Positions 53,082-62,921 are shown, numbered from the stretch's first letter. The stretch is DNA of 64,000 bases from Azophilus sp026709365 (GCA_965200175.1 OZ241345.1:372001-436000); one strand, 5' to 3'. Made by a program: numbers and translations. Notes: a model not told the origin generated them from the sequence alone.

Positions 53082-54440
53082 GTGGTTCGACAGGAGTTGA
53101 GTCAGCTTGTGCGGCTGGCATTGCCGATGATTTTGGCCCAGCTCTCGCAGATGGGCATGGGGGTGGCGGACACGGTCATGGCCGGGCGGCTGAGCGCCGC
53201 CGACTTGGCCGGGGTTGCCTTGGGCGGCAACCTCTTCTGGCCGGTGATGCTGTTCATCACCGGGGTCATCATGTCGATCACGCCGTCGGTTTCCCAATTG
53301 CATGGCCGGGGCCAAGGCGAACGAGCCGGGGAGGTGGTGCGTCAAGCCCTGTGGATGGCACTGGTCGGCGGCGCCGCGCTCATCGCGCTGCTGCGCAACG
53401 CGGAGCCGATCCTGCGCGGCATCGAGGTTGACCCGCTCGCCATCCCCATCGCCGGCGCCTACCTCAGGGCCCTGTCTTGGGGCGTGCTGCCCATGCTGGG
53501 CTTCTTCGCCATGCGCTACCTGTGCGACTCGATGTCCTGGACCCTGCCCGCCATGGTGGTGGCGCTGTCCGGGCTGGCGCTGAAGGTGCCGCTCAACGCC
53601 CTGTTCATCTATGGCGGCTTCGGCCTGCCGGGCCTCGGCGGCGCCGGCTGCGGCTACGCCAGCGCAATCGTGATGACGAGCCAGATGCTGGCGATGGCGG
53701 GCATCGTCGCGTTCTCGCGCATGCGCAGCGCTGGGCTGTTCGCCCGCTTCAGTTGGCCGGACTTGCGCGAAATCGGGCGCCTGTTTCGGCTCGGCGCCCC
53801 GATCGGCGCCTCCCACTTTCTGGAGATCAGCATGTTCTCGGCGGTCACGCTGCTGATCGGTCGCCTTGGCGTGGATGCGGTGGCGGCCCATCAAATCGCC
53901 GGCAATGTGGCTGGCCTCACCTTCATGGTGCCGCTGGCCCTGGGCATGGCGGCGTCGGTGCGGGTGGGCTTCAACGTGGGCCGCGCGGATTGGCCGGCCG
54001 CTCGCCGCAGCGGCAACGTCGCGCTGGGCGTCAGCATCGGCTTCGGCGTGGTCGCGGCGGCGGCCATCTACCTCTGCCGGGATCTGGTGCCGAGCTGGTA
54101 CACCAAGGATCCAGCGGTATTCGCCATGGGCGCCAATCTCATGCTGTTCGTGGTGGCGATTCAGATCGTGGATGGCGCCCAAGGCACGGCCATGGGCGCA
54201 CTGCGCGGCTACAAGGACACCCACACGCCGATGTTGTTCGCCGGCCTCGCCTATTGGGGCGTGGGGCTGCCGCTGGCGGCTCTGTTGGGGTTTGGATTGA
54301 TCGGCGCGCCTGCTTTGGGGGTCTATGGCTTCTGGACCGGCACGATCATGAGCCTCACCGTCGCGGCAGTGGCGCTCATCACCCGCTTTCAGTGGCTGTC
54401 GCGCCGACCGCACCGGATTCGCCGACTGGCGGCGGGTTGA
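53082..54440 (+). CDS. MATE-family multidrug efflux transporter
   Basis: 452 residues from GTG 53082 (VVRQELSQLVRLALPMILAQ). Twelve membrane segments of a Na+ or H+ antiporter of the NorM type; the repeat-start LALPMILAQLSQMGMGVADT and the second-half LFRLGAPIGASHFLEISMFS and VDAVAAHQIAGNVAG are typical. The start is taken downstream of the Fur-like site. An EamA transporter follows after 5 bases. Substrate unknown; iron-linked control suggests export of a chelator or toxic cation-related compound. Confidence 0.88.
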   Translation: MVRQELSQLVRLALPMILAQLSQMGMGVADTVMAGRLSAADLAGVALGGNLFWPVMLFITGVIMSITPSVSQLHGRGQGERAGEVVRQALWMALVGGAALIALLRNAEPILRGIEVDPLAIPIAGAYLRALSWGVLPMLGFFAMRYLCDSMSWTLPAMVVALSGLALKVPLNALFIYGGFGLPGLGGAGCGYASAIVMTSQMLAMAGIVAFSRMRSAGLFARFSWPDLREIGRLFRLGAPIGASHFLEISMFSAVTLLIGRLGVDAVAAHQIAGNVAGLTFMVPLALGMAASVRVGFNVGRADWPAARRSGNVALGVSIGFGVVAAAAIYLCRDLVPSWYTKDPAVFAMGANLMLFVVAIQIVDGAQGTAMGALRGYKDTHTPMLFAGLAYWGVGLPLAALLGFGLIGAPALGVYGFWTGTIMSLTVAAVALITRFQWLSRRPHRIRRLAAG

Positions 54441-54445
54441 CCTCG

Positions 54446-55330
54446 ATGCTCTGGGTTTGGCTGACCTTGGGCGCTGCCTTCATGCAGAACGTGCGCTCGC
54501 TGCTGCAGCGGCAGCTGTCCGCCGCTGAAGCGGGCCAACTGACCATTCTCGGCGCCACCTACGTCCGCTTTCTCTACGCCGTGCCCTTCGCTTGGCTGGG
54601 CGCTGCGCTGCTGTTTGCCGGCCAGCCGCTCCCTGTGGCCGGCCCGACGTTTTGGCTCAGCAGCGCTTTTGGCGGCATCGCCCAGATTGGCGGCACGGCG
54701 GCCCTGCTGGGCTCCTTCCGGCGGCGCAGCTTCGCCGTCGGCACGGCGTTCTCCAAGACGGAGGCGATGCAGACCGCCGCCTTCGGCTTCGCGCTGCTGG
54801 GCGATTCGCTGTCTTGGCCGGCCTTGGCGGGCATCTTGGTCAGCCTGGTTGGGGTGGTCGTCATGACGGTTCAAGGCAATCCCGGCAAAGGGGCGCATTG
54901 GCAGGGCGGCGTCGGCGTGGGCCTTCTGGCGGGCGCTGGGTTTGCGGTGGCCGCGGTCTGCTATCGGGGGGCGGCGCTCAGCCTCCCGGAGGGCGCCTTC
55001 CTCGAGCGGGCCTTGGCGACCCTGGCGGTTGCCTTGACGGTGCAGACCGTGGCGATGGGTCTGCTCCTGCGCCTGCGGGAGCCGGGCACCCTGACTGCCG
55101 TGCTGGCCGCTTGGCGTCCGGGCGCTGCGGTGGGTGCGGCAGGCGCCTTGGCCTCGGCAGGCTGGTTCTCCGCCATGACGCTGCAGAACGCGGCGCTGGT
55201 GCGGGCGCTCGGTCAGGTGGAGTTGATCTTCGCCTTTCTCACCAGCGTCTGGCTTTTTCGGGAGCGCGTTCGGTGGCGCGACGCCTTGGGCGGAGGCTTG
55301 CTGCTAGTCGGCGTCGCGCTGCTGATTTGA
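54446..55330 (+). CDS. EamA/DMT-family transporter
   Basis: 294 residues, ten predicted membrane segments in two EamA repeats. Recognisable features include SSAFGGIAQIGGTAALLGSF, FSKTEAMQTAAFGFALLGDS, AGILVSLVGVVVMTVQG and the second-half ALGQVELIFAFLTSVWLFRE. Exporters of amino acids or metabolites belong here. Start ATG 54446 or TTG 54437. It follows MATE closely and ends 4 bases from the convergent idi gene. Confidence 0.82.
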   Translation: MLWVWLTLGAAFMQNVRSLLQRQLSAAEAGQLTILGATYVRFLYAVPFAWLGAALLFAGQPLPVAGPTFWLSSAFGGIAQIGGTAALLGSFRRRSFAVGTAFSKTEAMQTAAFGFALLGDSLSWPALAGILVSLVGVVVMTVQGNPGKGAHWQGGVGVGLLAGAGFAVAAVCYRGAALSLPEGAFLERALATLAVALTVQTVAMGLLLRLREPGTLTAVLAAWRPGAAVGAAGALASAGWFSAMTLQNAALVRALGQVELIFAFLTSVWLFRERVRWRDALGGGLLLVGVALLI

Positions 55331-55334
55331 ACGT

Positions 55335-55904
55335 TTAGACGTCCTCCAGCACCCGTGGCCACTCCAAGCGCAGCCACGGGGTGAATCGACTGGATTGTTC
55401 AGCCAGGCGCCGTGTCAGCTCGGCGGGGGCGACCCAGGCCCAGTCCTCGATTTCCGTGATGTTGATCACGGGTTCGCCTGCGAATTGCGCTTGGAAAACG
55501 GAGCAGAGTTCGTGCTCGCTGCCTGCGGCTCCGAAGGCGGCGTGGTACTCGAACTTGTAGATGTAGCGCAGGTCACGCACTTCGGCTGGCGGCATGCCGA
55601 GCTCCTGGTGGAGGCGGCGGCGCACGGCGGTTTCCAGGGTCTCGCCGCGCCTGGGATGCGAGCAGCAGCTGTTGGACCAGTAGGACGGCCACAGGCGCTT
55701 GTCCGCGGCGCGCTTTTGGATCAGCACCTCGCCCTGGTCGTTGAAGACGAAAGCCGAAAAGGCCCGGTGCAGGACGCCTTTGCCGTCGTGGCACGATGAC
55801 TTGTCGAGAAAGCCGACCGCGGTGTCCTCAGCGTCCACGAGAATCAGGTCCTCCGCTTCGGAGGATACGATCTCGGACTTGGTGGCTTGGGCAGGGCCGG
55901 CCAT
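55335..55904 (-). CDS. idi: Isopentenyl-diphosphate delta-isomerase, type I
   Basis: 189 residues, Nudix fold. Interconverts IPP and DMAPP for isoprenoid synthesis. The catalytic cysteine is in SYWSNSCCSHPRRGET, the glutamate region in GSEHELCSVFQ, and the metal-binding histidine in LHRAFSAFVF. It is convergent with the transporter genes. A P450 and an SDR elsewhere in the window could use terpenoids, but no link is demonstrated. Confidence 0.9.
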   Translation of the reverse strand: MAGPAQATKSEIVSSEAEDLILVDAEDTAVGFLDKSSCHDGKGVLHRAFSAFVFNDQGEVLIQKRAADKRLWPSYWSNSCCSHPRRGETLETAVRRRLHQELGMPPAEVRDLRYIYKFEYHAAFGAAGSEHELCSVFQAQFAGEPVINITEIEDWAWVAPAELTRRLAEQSSRFTPWLRLEWPRVLEDV

Positions 55905-56180
55905 GGTTCACCTTGGGTTGCCGTTCGGAATGTTGACGATTCTAACCCGAAACGACGGGAAGCACAGAGTAGGCGCATCACGGTCGGTCGCCCCGACGCC
56001 GGGAAGCCCCCCGGAGATAAGGGCTTCCCGCCCTCGATTGGAAACCCGCCGGGACACCGCAGCGGTTTTGCACACCCGCCCAGCAGCGGCTGAAGCCGGT
56101 TCGTGGGCATGAACGCGAGTTGCCGAAGCGCCGCCAAGCGCTGCTACACTTAGCCTTGAGACCCCTTCAGGCTTAAGACC
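55905..56180. repeat. Gap with second copy of the purM-upstream repeat
   Basis: 56008-56111 matches 7313-7411 in the order CCGCCCTCGAT, GGAAACCCGCCGG, CGCAGCGG, GCACAC, CGGCTGAA. It begins with the palindrome CCGGGAAGCCCCCCGG (55999-56014). No gene was seen. Confidence 0.5.
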
Positions 56181-57989
56181 ATGCGCAAGTTCGCCGTTGT
56201 CCTGATCATCGTCGCCGTCGCCGTCATCGTGGGCGCCAACTGGTACATCAGCAGCCTAACCGCGCCGCCGGCGCCCAACCAAGCCGACGGCGCCACGCTC
56301 CGAAGCACCGAGTCCGGGGACGTGGTGGGGTTCATCGATGCCAGCGGCGCCCGGGCTTGGCTCGGCATCCCCTTCGCCCGTCCGCCGGTGGGGGTGCTGC
56401 GCTGGCAGGCGCCGCAGCCGCCGACGCCTGCGCAAGGCACCCGGGAGGCATTGGCCTTCGGTGCGATGTGCCCCCAGCTGCCATCGCTGCTCAGCGGCGA
56501 CGTCGAGGAGGGCGCCGCAGTGGCGGGCAGCGAGGACTGCCTGACGCTCAACGTCTGGTCGCCGCCGAACGCCAGCGGCCTGCCGGTCATGCTCTGGATT
56601 CATGGCGGCGGCAACACCATCGGCCACGGCGGCACCGTCAACGGTGGCCACCTGGCGGTCGCGGAGGAGCTCGTGATCGTCTCGATCAACTACCGTCTGG
56701 GCCTCTTCGGGTGGTTCAACCATCGGGCGCTGCGCACCGGCGAGACGGTCAACGACTCCGGCAACTACGGCACCTTGGACATCATTCGGGCCTTGGAGTG
56801 GACCCGGGACAACATCGCCGCGTTCGGCGGCGATCCCGGCAGGGTCACCGTGTTCGGCGAGTCGGCCGGCGGCTTCAACACCTTGGCGATGATGGCCTCG
56901 CCGCTGGCCAACGGCCTGTTTCACCGCGCCATCGTCCAAAGCGGTGGCTACCGCACGTCCAGCATGGGCAGCGGCCAGGACCACCAGGCGGACGGAGGCC
57001 ATCGGCACAGCGCGCCGGAGATCGTCAATGCCCTGCTCGTGGCCGACGGCCGGGCCGCCGACGCCAAGGCCGCCCGGCTCCTCCAGGAGGGTTGGACCGC
57101 CGCCGAGACGCGCCGCTACCTGCACGAGAAGTCGCCAGCCGACTACTACCGCCTGTTCGAGGGCGGCGGCTTCGGCATGGTCGATCTGCCGTCCAACTTC
57201 CAGGACGGCCACGTGCTGCCTGCGCTGGAAGCCGCGGAGGTGTTTTCCGACGTCGGCAACCACAATGCCGTGCCGGTGATTCTCGGCACCAATCGAGACG
57301 AGCCGAGCCTGTTCATGGCCCAGGACCCCCGCTACGTGGACAGCTGGTTTGGCGTCTTCAACTCCTTGAAGGACGAGGCCGCATACCGGCGGCTGGTGTA
57401 CTACGGCGCCCGCGCTTGGAAGGCCCGGGGCGTGGACGAGCTGGCGCTGGCCATGACCGCCGCCGGCAACCGCAACGTCCACGCCTACCGCTGGGACTGG
57501 GACGAGGAGCCGAGCCTGTTGGGCTACGACCTGAGCGTGGCCCTCGGCGCAGCCCACGGCTTGGAAATCGCCTTCGTCTTCGGCGACTTCGCAAGCGGCA
57601 TCGCCGCAGTGGGCTATCTCTACCCGAACGATGAGAATCAGTTCCTGCTGTCGCGCAGCATGATGTCCTACTGGGCGCAGTTCGCCCACACCGGAGCGCC
57701 GGGACGGGGCCGGGATGGCGCCCAAGTCCCTTGGCTGGCTTGGGACGAGGACGGCCAGCACACCATCCTGCTCGACACCCCCGCCGACGGCGGCATCCGC
57801 ATGGACGATGAGGTGGTCACCCTGGCCAGCCTCAAAGCCGAGCTGATCGCCGATGCCTCGTTCGCCCAAGGACAGGAGCGGTGCGAACTCTACGTGCGCC
57901 TGTTTCGGCCGGCCGGCCTGTTCGACGACGGCGAATACCAAGGCCTCGGCTGCGCCGCCTACCCGGCGGAGGGCGTTTCCGACTTCTGA
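56181..57989 (+). CDS. Type B carboxylesterase, exported or membrane-anchored
   Basis: 602 residues, alpha/beta hydrolase. An N-terminal hydrophobic segment (FAVVLIIVAVAVIVGANWYI) anchors or exports it. The nucleophile elbow is VFGESAGGFNT (Ser about 228), the oxyanion region VMLWIHGGGNTIGHG, and the catalytic acid and His regions are GTNRDEPSLF and AAHGLEIAFVFGD. Substrate unknown. It ends 19 bases before an acyl-CoA carboxylase gene, so the two may form one catabolic transcript in which the esterase frees an acid that is later activated and carboxylated. Confidence 0.9.
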   Translation: MRKFAVVLIIVAVAVIVGANWYISSLTAPPAPNQADGATLRSTESGDVVGFIDASGARAWLGIPFARPPVGVLRWQAPQPPTPAQGTREALAFGAMCPQLPSLLSGDVEEGAAVAGSEDCLTLNVWSPPNASGLPVMLWIHGGGNTIGHGGTVNGGHLAVAEELVIVSINYRLGLFGWFNHRALRTGETVNDSGNYGTLDIIRALEWTRDNIAAFGGDPGRVTVFGESAGGFNTLAMMASPLANGLFHRAIVQSGGYRTSSMGSGQDHQADGGHRHSAPEIVNALLVADGRAADAKAARLLQEGWTAAETRRYLHEKSPADYYRLFEGGGFGMVDLPSNFQDGHVLPALEAAEVFSDVGNHNAVPVILGTNRDEPSLFMAQDPRYVDSWFGVFNSLKDEAAYRRLVYYGARAWKARGVDELALAMTAAGNRNVHAYRWDWDEEPSLLGYDLSVALGAAHGLEIAFVFGDFASGIAAVGYLYPNDENQFLLSRSMMSYWAQFAHTGAPGRGRDGAQVPWLAWDEDGQHTILLDTPADGGIRMDDEVVTLASLKAELIADASFAQGQERCELYVRLFRPAGLFDDGEYQGLGCAAYPAEGVSDF

Positions 57990-58008
57990 CGGGGTTGGGG
58001 CAACGGGC

Positions 58009-61000
58009 GTGAAACGACTGCTGATCGCCAATCGGGGCGAAATCGCCATTCGCATCGCCCGGGCGGCAGCGGACTTGGGCATCCCGACCCTGGGCGTTTA
58101 TGCCCCCGAGGACGCCGACTCCCTGCACCGCTTGCAAGCCGACGAAGCGGTGGCGTTGGCGGGGCATGGCGCAGCCGCCTATCTGGACATCGAGCAGTTG
58201 GTGGCATTGGCCTGCGCCCACGACTGCGACGCGGTGCATCCGGGCTATGGATTCCTGAGCGAAAACGCCCAATTCGCGCACGAGTTGGAAGCCGCGGGCA
58301 TCACCTTCGTCGGCCCGGATTCGGCCACCGTCGCCGCGCTCGGCGACAAGTCCAAGGCCCGCGCCCTGGCGGCGCAATGCGGCATCGCGTTGCCGCGCGG
58401 CAGCGACGGGCCGGTCACGCTCCTGGAAGCCCGCGCCTTCCTTGAGGCGCTTGACGGCGCGCCGCTCATCATCAAGGCCGTCTCCGGCGGCGGCGGACGT
58501 GGCATTCGGATGGTGGCGGACGACAGCGAACTTGAGGCGGCGTTCTCGCGCTGCGCCTCCGAAGCGGAGCTGGCCTTCGGCGATCCTTCGCTCTACGTGG
58601 AGGAATGCCTGGTCGGCGCCCGCCACATCGAAGTGCAGATCCTCGGCGACGGCAGCGGCGCGGTCAGTCATCTGTGGGAGCGGGAGTGCAGCATTCAGCG
58701 CCGCCGGCAGAAGCTGGTGGAAATCGCGCCCTGCCCGCAGCTGGACGATGCGTTGCGCAGCCGCCTCACCGATGCGGCCGTGCGCTTGGCCGAAGCGGTC
58801 AGCTATCGCGGTGCCGGCACCGTCGAGTTTCTGGTCTCCGGCGGCGATTCGGCGCCGCGCTTGGCCTTCATTGAGGCCAATGCCCGCCTGCAGGTGGAGC
58901 ACACCGTCACCGAGGAGGTGACCGGCATCGACCTGGTGCGCGCCCAGTTGGAGATCGCCGACGGCCGCAGCCTTGCCGAGCTGGGCCTGCGGCAAGCCGA
59001 CATCCCGGCCCCCCAAGGCTTCGCCATTCAGGCGCGCATCAACATGGAGACCTTCGGCGAGGACGGCAGCGTCAAGCCGGCGGCCGGCATGCTGCGCCTG
59101 TTTGAACTGCCCACCGGCCCCGGCGTGCGCGCCGACAGCTTCGGCTACACGGGCTACGCCACCAGTCCCGCCTTCGATTCCCTGCTCGCCAAGCTGGTGG
59201 TTCACGCCCGCCAAGGCGGCTACGCCGCCGCAGTGCGCAAGGGCTACCGGGCGCTGTGCGAGACGCGCATCGAGGGCGTGGCCACCAACCTGGACTTCCT
59301 GCGCAACCTGTTCGCCGACCCGCAGTTCGCCGAGGCTGCGTTCGACACCGGATTCGTCGATGCCAACTTAGGCCGTCTGGCCCAGCCCACCCAACAGGGC
59401 ACCCCAGCCCAACGCCGAGGGCGCGGCGCTGGCGGAGAGGGAGCGGCAGCCGCCGCCCAGGCATTGGCCGGCGCCAAGGTCGATGCGAGCGACCCGCTTG
59501 CCGTTCTCGACCACGGCAAGTCCACCGCGCTTGGCGCCGCCGCGGCAAGCGCCGCCAATGCGCCAGACAAGCCGGTGCCCTCGGAGGAGGAGCTGCCGCC
59601 CGGCACCGTCGCCGTGGCCGCGCCCATGCAGGGCACCGTGGTCGCCTTCGACGTGGGCGTTGGCGATGCGGTCTGGCGCGGCCGGCAGGTGCTGGTCATG
59701 GAGGCGATGAAGATGGAGCACGTGGTGCGCGCCGAAGTCAGCGGCACGGTGCAGCACCTTGGCGTGGGCGTCGGCGACACGGTCTTGGAAGGCCACCCGC
59801 TGATGGTCCTTGCCGAAGCCGAGATCGAGGCGCCCGCCGAGGATGGCGGCGGAACCCTGGACTTGGACCAGGTGCGCCCCGACCTTGCCGAGGTGCTGGA
59901 GCGCCGGGCCGCGGGCCACGACGAGAGCCGCCCCGAAGCCGTGGCCAAGCGGCGCAGAACCGGCCATCGCACCGCTCGGGAGAACATCGCCGACCTCTGC
60001 GACCAAGGCACCTTCATCGAGTACGGCTCGGTGGTGATCGCCGGGCAGCGGCGGCGGCGCAGCATGGCGGACCTGATCAGGAACACCACCGGCGACGGCA
60101 TGGTCTGCGGCCTCGGCCAGGTCAACGGCCACCTGTTCGGCCCCGAACGCGCCCGGGCCATGCTGATGTCCTACGACTACATGGTGCTGGCGGGCACCCA
60201 GGGCATGAAGAACCATGCCAAGAAGGACCGGCTGTTCGAGGTGGCCGAACAGCAGCGCCTGCCCACCGTGCTGTTCGCCGAGGGCGGCGGCGGACGGCCC
60301 GGGGACACCGACGGCACCGGCGTGGCGGGCCTCGACTGCTGGGCCTTCACCTACTTCGCCCGCCTGTCGGGGCTGGTGCCCATCGTCGGCATCACCACCG
60401 GCCGCTGCTTCGCGGGCAACGCGGTGCTGCTGGCCTGCTGCGATGTGATCATCGCCACCGAGGACGCCAACATCGGCATCGGCGGCCCCGCCATGATCGA
60501 GGGCGGGGGCTTGGGCATCTTCAAGCCCGAGGAGGTCGGCCCCATGTCGGTGCAGCGGCCCAACGGGGTGGTGGACATCGCCGTCGCCGACGAGGCCCAG
60601 GCCGTGGCCGCCGCCAAGCAGTATCTCTCCTACTTCCAAGGGTCGGTGAGCGAGTGGGAGGCCCCCGACGAGCGCAGGCTGCGCTTCCTGGTGCCGGAAA
60701 ACCGCCTGCGCCACTACGACATGCGCGAGGTGATCGAGGGCATCGCCGACCTGGGCTCCGTGCTCGAAATCCGCAAGGACTGGGGCGCGGGCATCCACAC
60801 CGCCTTCATCCGCGTGGAGGGCCGTCCCCTGGGGGTCATCGCCAACAACCCCGGCCACCTCTCCGGCGCCATCGACTCCGACGGCGCCGACAAGGGGGCC
60901 CGCTTCCTGCAGCTGTGCGATGCCTTTGACATCCCCGTACTGAGCCTGTGCGACTGCCCCGGCATCATGGTTGGCCCGGAGTCGGAGAAGACCGCCTTGG

Positions 61001-61428
61001 TGCGCCACGCCGGCCGCATGTTCGTGGTCGGGGCCAACATCGACGTGCCGCTGATGACCATCGTCACCCGCAAGGCCTACGGCCTGGGCGCCCAAGCCAT
61101 GGCCGGCGGCAGCTTCAAGGCGCCGCTGTTCACCGTCACCTGGCCGACCGGCGAGTTCGGCGGCATGGGCCTGGAAGGCGCGGTGAAGCTCGGCTACCGC
61201 AAGGAGCTGCAGGCCATCGAGGATGCCGCTGAACGCAAGGCCAGCTACGAAAGGATGGTCGCCGACATGTACGAGCGCGGCAAAGCCGTCAACATGGCTT
61301 CCCACTTCGAACTCGACGAGGTCATCGACCCGGCCGACTCGCGCAAGTGGATCAGCGCCGGCTTGCGCTCCATGCCGCCGCGACCGCCGAGGACGCACAA
61401 GAAGCGGCCCAATGTGGACACTTGGTAG
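58009..61428 (+). CDS. Single-chain biotin-dependent acyl-CoA carboxylase
   Basis: 1139 residues from GTG 58009. Biotin carboxylase occupies about 1-450 (RLLIANRGEIAIRIARAAAD, the glycine-rich KAVSGGGGRGIRMV, WERECSIQRRRQKLVE), the biotin carrier about 525-600 with EAMKMEHV around the biotinylated lysine (about 567), and the carboxyltransferase alpha and beta halves about 625-1139 (SYDYMVLAGTQGMKNHAKKD, ARLSGLVPIVGITTGRCFAG, CDCPGIMVGPESEKTALVRH). One gene thus encodes what most acyl-CoA carboxylases split over two or more. Substrate chain (acetyl, propionyl or longer) cannot be determined. Confidence 0.93.
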   Translation: MKRLLIANRGEIAIRIARAAADLGIPTLGVYAPEDADSLHRLQADEAVALAGHGAAAYLDIEQLVALACAHDCDAVHPGYGFLSENAQFAHELEAAGITFVGPDSATVAALGDKSKARALAAQCGIALPRGSDGPVTLLEARAFLEALDGAPLIIKAVSGGGGRGIRMVADDSELEAAFSRCASEAELAFGDPSLYVEECLVGARHIEVQILGDGSGAVSHLWERECSIQRRRQKLVEIAPCPQLDDALRSRLTDAAVRLAEAVSYRGAGTVEFLVSGGDSAPRLAFIEANARLQVEHTVTEEVTGIDLVRAQLEIADGRSLAELGLRQADIPAPQGFAIQARINMETFGEDGSVKPAAGMLRLFELPTGPGVRADSFGYTGYATSPAFDSLLAKLVVHARQGGYAAAVRKGYRALCETRIEGVATNLDFLRNLFADPQFAEAAFDTGFVDANLGRLAQPTQQGTPAQRRGRGAGGEGAAAAAQALAGAKVDASDPLAVLDHGKSTALGAAAASAANAPDKPVPSEEELPPGTVAVAAPMQGTVVAFDVGVGDAVWRGRQVLVMEAMKMEHVVRAEVSGTVQHLGVGVGDTVLEGHPLMVLAEAEIEAPAEDGGGTLDLDQVRPDLAEVLERRAAGHDESRPEAVAKRRRTGHRTARENIADLCDQGTFIEYGSVVIAGQRRRRSMADLIRNTTGDGMVCGLGQVNGHLFGPERARAMLMSYDYMVLAGTQGMKNHAKKDRLFEVAEQQRLPTVLFAEGGGGRPGDTDGTGVAGLDCWAFTYFARLSGLVPIVGITTGRCFAGNAVLLACCDVIIATEDANIGIGGPAMIEGGGLGIFKPEEVGPMSVQRPNGVVDIAVADEAQAVAAAKQYLSYFQGSVSEWEAPDERRLRFLVPENRLRHYDMREVIEGIADLGSVLEIRKDWGAGIHTAFIRVEGRPLGVIANNPGHLSGAIDSDGADKGARFLQLCDAFDIPVLSLCDCPGIMVGPESEKTALVRHAGRMFVVGANIDVPLMTIVTRKAYGLGAQAMAGGSFKAPLFTVTWPTGEFGGMGLEGAVKLGYRKELQAIEDAAERKASYERMVADMYERGKAVNMASHFELDEVIDPADSRKWISAGLRSMPPRPPRTHKKRPNVDTW

Positions 61429-61439
61429 ATCGGCAGGGC

Positions 61440-62627
61440 CTAGTGTCCTGTCCCGCAAATAAGTGGGAGGATGTCCGGGAAGTTCTCCAACGTGACGATG
61501 ACGGCCTCCTCGGCATGGGGAAACGCCTCGTAGAAGGCATCAAGTGACCGCAAGTGGCGTTCCTTGACGCCATCCAAAGTCACTTGGATGGGCATGGGCG
61601 CTCCGCCGACTTGAATCACGAAGTCCACCTCCCCGGCGGCTCGCCAGTGGAAGACATCGCGATGCCGCTTCCTAAGTTCCACGAAAGTCGCGCATTCGAG
61701 CGCCTTGCCGGCGTCCTGCCCGGTTTGCGTCACCGAAACCCGGCGCAGGGCGGTATCGACCGGGTAGTACTTGCGGTTTCTTTGCGACCGCTTGCGCTCC
61801 GAGAACGAGAACCACGGACAGGGGAACAGCAGGTAGGCCTGCTCGCAGGCTCCAAGGTAGGCCGAGACGGTCTCAACGGCAACGCCGCTGGCAGCGGCGA
61901 TGCGCCGCAGGCTCAGTTCCGAACCGGCGGACTCGAAAACCATCTGCGCAATTTGCCGAAGGGATAGGGATGATCGGGCGCCAACACGCTCGCGCACGTC
62001 CCGCTGCAGGATGTCGATGAAGCACTGTCGCAGGAGCAGGTCCCCCTCTTCACTGGCAATCGGCTCCGGGAAACCGCCAAGATGGAGGTAGTCGGCAAGG
62101 GAGCCGTCCGGATGAACCTGGCGGAACTCCGATAGGTCAAAAGGGAAGAGTTCGACCGTAAGGTGCCGCCCGGTCAGCGCTGAAGCCAGTTCACCGGACA
62201 GCAGATGGGCGTTGGAGCCGCTGGCCACAAATCGAAAGCGGCCGGGACGGTCCAGCCGGGAACGCAGCCATCGCTCCCAACCCGCCACCCATTGAATCTC
62301 GTCCAGAAACACCGTGAGGGTTGCCGCATTGGGCCGCAGCTCGCCAAAGGACCGGCACATCCGTTCAAGCGCTTCATGGTTCAGGCAACCCGCAAGCCGG
62401 GGATCCTCGAAGTTGACGAACAGGCAATCCCGTCGTTCGAGTCCATACCGATCAATCAGCTGAGCCAGCAACGTCGATTTGCCACAGCGACGAACGCCTT
62501 GCACCACCAAGGCGGTGCGATTGGACAGCGATTTCGGCAACTTCAAGGCCCGGGGTATCGTCTTGGGAGGCGCCCGGTCCCAAAAGCTCCAAGTGGCCGC
62601 GATGTCGAGGAGTTCTTGGCCATCCAT
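61440..62627 (-). CDS. AAA ATPase with DUF4143 C-terminal domain (second copy)
   Basis: 395 residues. Walker A VVQGVRRCGKSTLLAQ, Walker B LTVFLDEIQWV, sensor RFVASGSNAHLLSGELASAL, then DUF4143 sequence with YLHLGGFPEPIA, DILQRDVRERV, and a nuclease-like end EVDFVIQVGGAPMPIQVTLD. The family is the same as that of the gene at 26601, but the sequences are diverged. It is followed on its 5' side by inverted TGTCGA repeats that look like an operator. Confidence 0.85.
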   Translation of the reverse strand: MDGQELLDIAATWSFWDRAPPKTIPRALKLPKSLSNRTALVVQGVRRCGKSTLLAQLIDRYGLERRDCLFVNFEDPRLAGCLNHEALERMCRSFGELRPNAATLTVFLDEIQWVAGWERWLRSRLDRPGRFRFVASGSNAHLLSGELASALTGRHLTVELFPFDLSEFRQVHPDGSLADYLHLGGFPEPIASEEGDLLLRQCFIDILQRDVRERVGARSSLSLRQIAQMVFESAGSELSLRRIAAASGVAVETVSAYLGACEQAYLLFPCPWFSFSERKRSQRNRKYYPVDTALRRVSVTQTGQDAGKALECATFVELRKRHRDVFHWRAAGEVDFVIQVGGAPMPIQVTLDGVKERHLRSLDAFYEAFPHAEEAVIVTLENFPDILPLICGTGH

Positions 62628-62656
62628 CTGTCGAATAAACTCTACACTTTAAGGTT

Positions 62657-62708
62657 TGTCGATTTTACTCGACATCTACAACACTGTCGAACCTGTTTGA
62701 CAGGACAA
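62657..62708. promoter_or_regulatory. Inverted TGTCGA repeats upstream of the second DUF4143 ATPase
   Basis: TGTCGA-TTTTAC-TCGACA at 62657-62674 is an 18-base palindrome; a further TGTCGA occurs near 62685, with TTTGACA near 62697, and another TGTCGA at 62631 overlaps the region before the start. The AT-rich segment and repeated half-sites suggest a repressor operator for the minus-strand ATPase. Confidence 0.5.
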
Positions 62709-62780
62709 GTCGGCACTTCCTCCTTGCGGAAAGCGAACCCAAGCGGACCAATTGTCTTCAGCATCAACGGGCCGACCGAG

Positions 62781-62921
62781 ATGCGCACTGAAATCAAGGC
62801 GCAATCGACCCAGATCAAGGCACTCCAGCAGCGGGTGGTCCGCATCGAGGGGCGCGTGGTGCGCATCGAGGGCTTGCTTGAGGGACTGCGCCCCACGTTG
62901 GCCACCGCCCCGGCCACGTAG
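62781..62921 (+). pseudogene. C-terminal fragment of a coiled-coil protein
   Basis: 46 residues, MRTEIKAQSTQIKALQQRVV then RIEGRVVRIEGLLEGLRP, close to the tail of the hendecad protein at 35029-35478. The transmembrane head and the repeated units are missing, so it looks like a truncated relative. A short functional peptide cannot be excluded. Confidence 0.5.

Noticed and set aside
56256..58082. 608-codon minus-strand open frame opposite the carboxylesterase
   Set aside because: Shadow composition (Val/Ala/Gln/His-rich) and no recognisable domain.
59368..61458. 696-codon open frame on the minus strand across the acyl-CoA carboxylase gene
   Set aside because: Antisense shadow of a GC-rich gene: His/Gly/Val/Ala-rich, no motif, and the plus strand has a full set of catalytic motifs.
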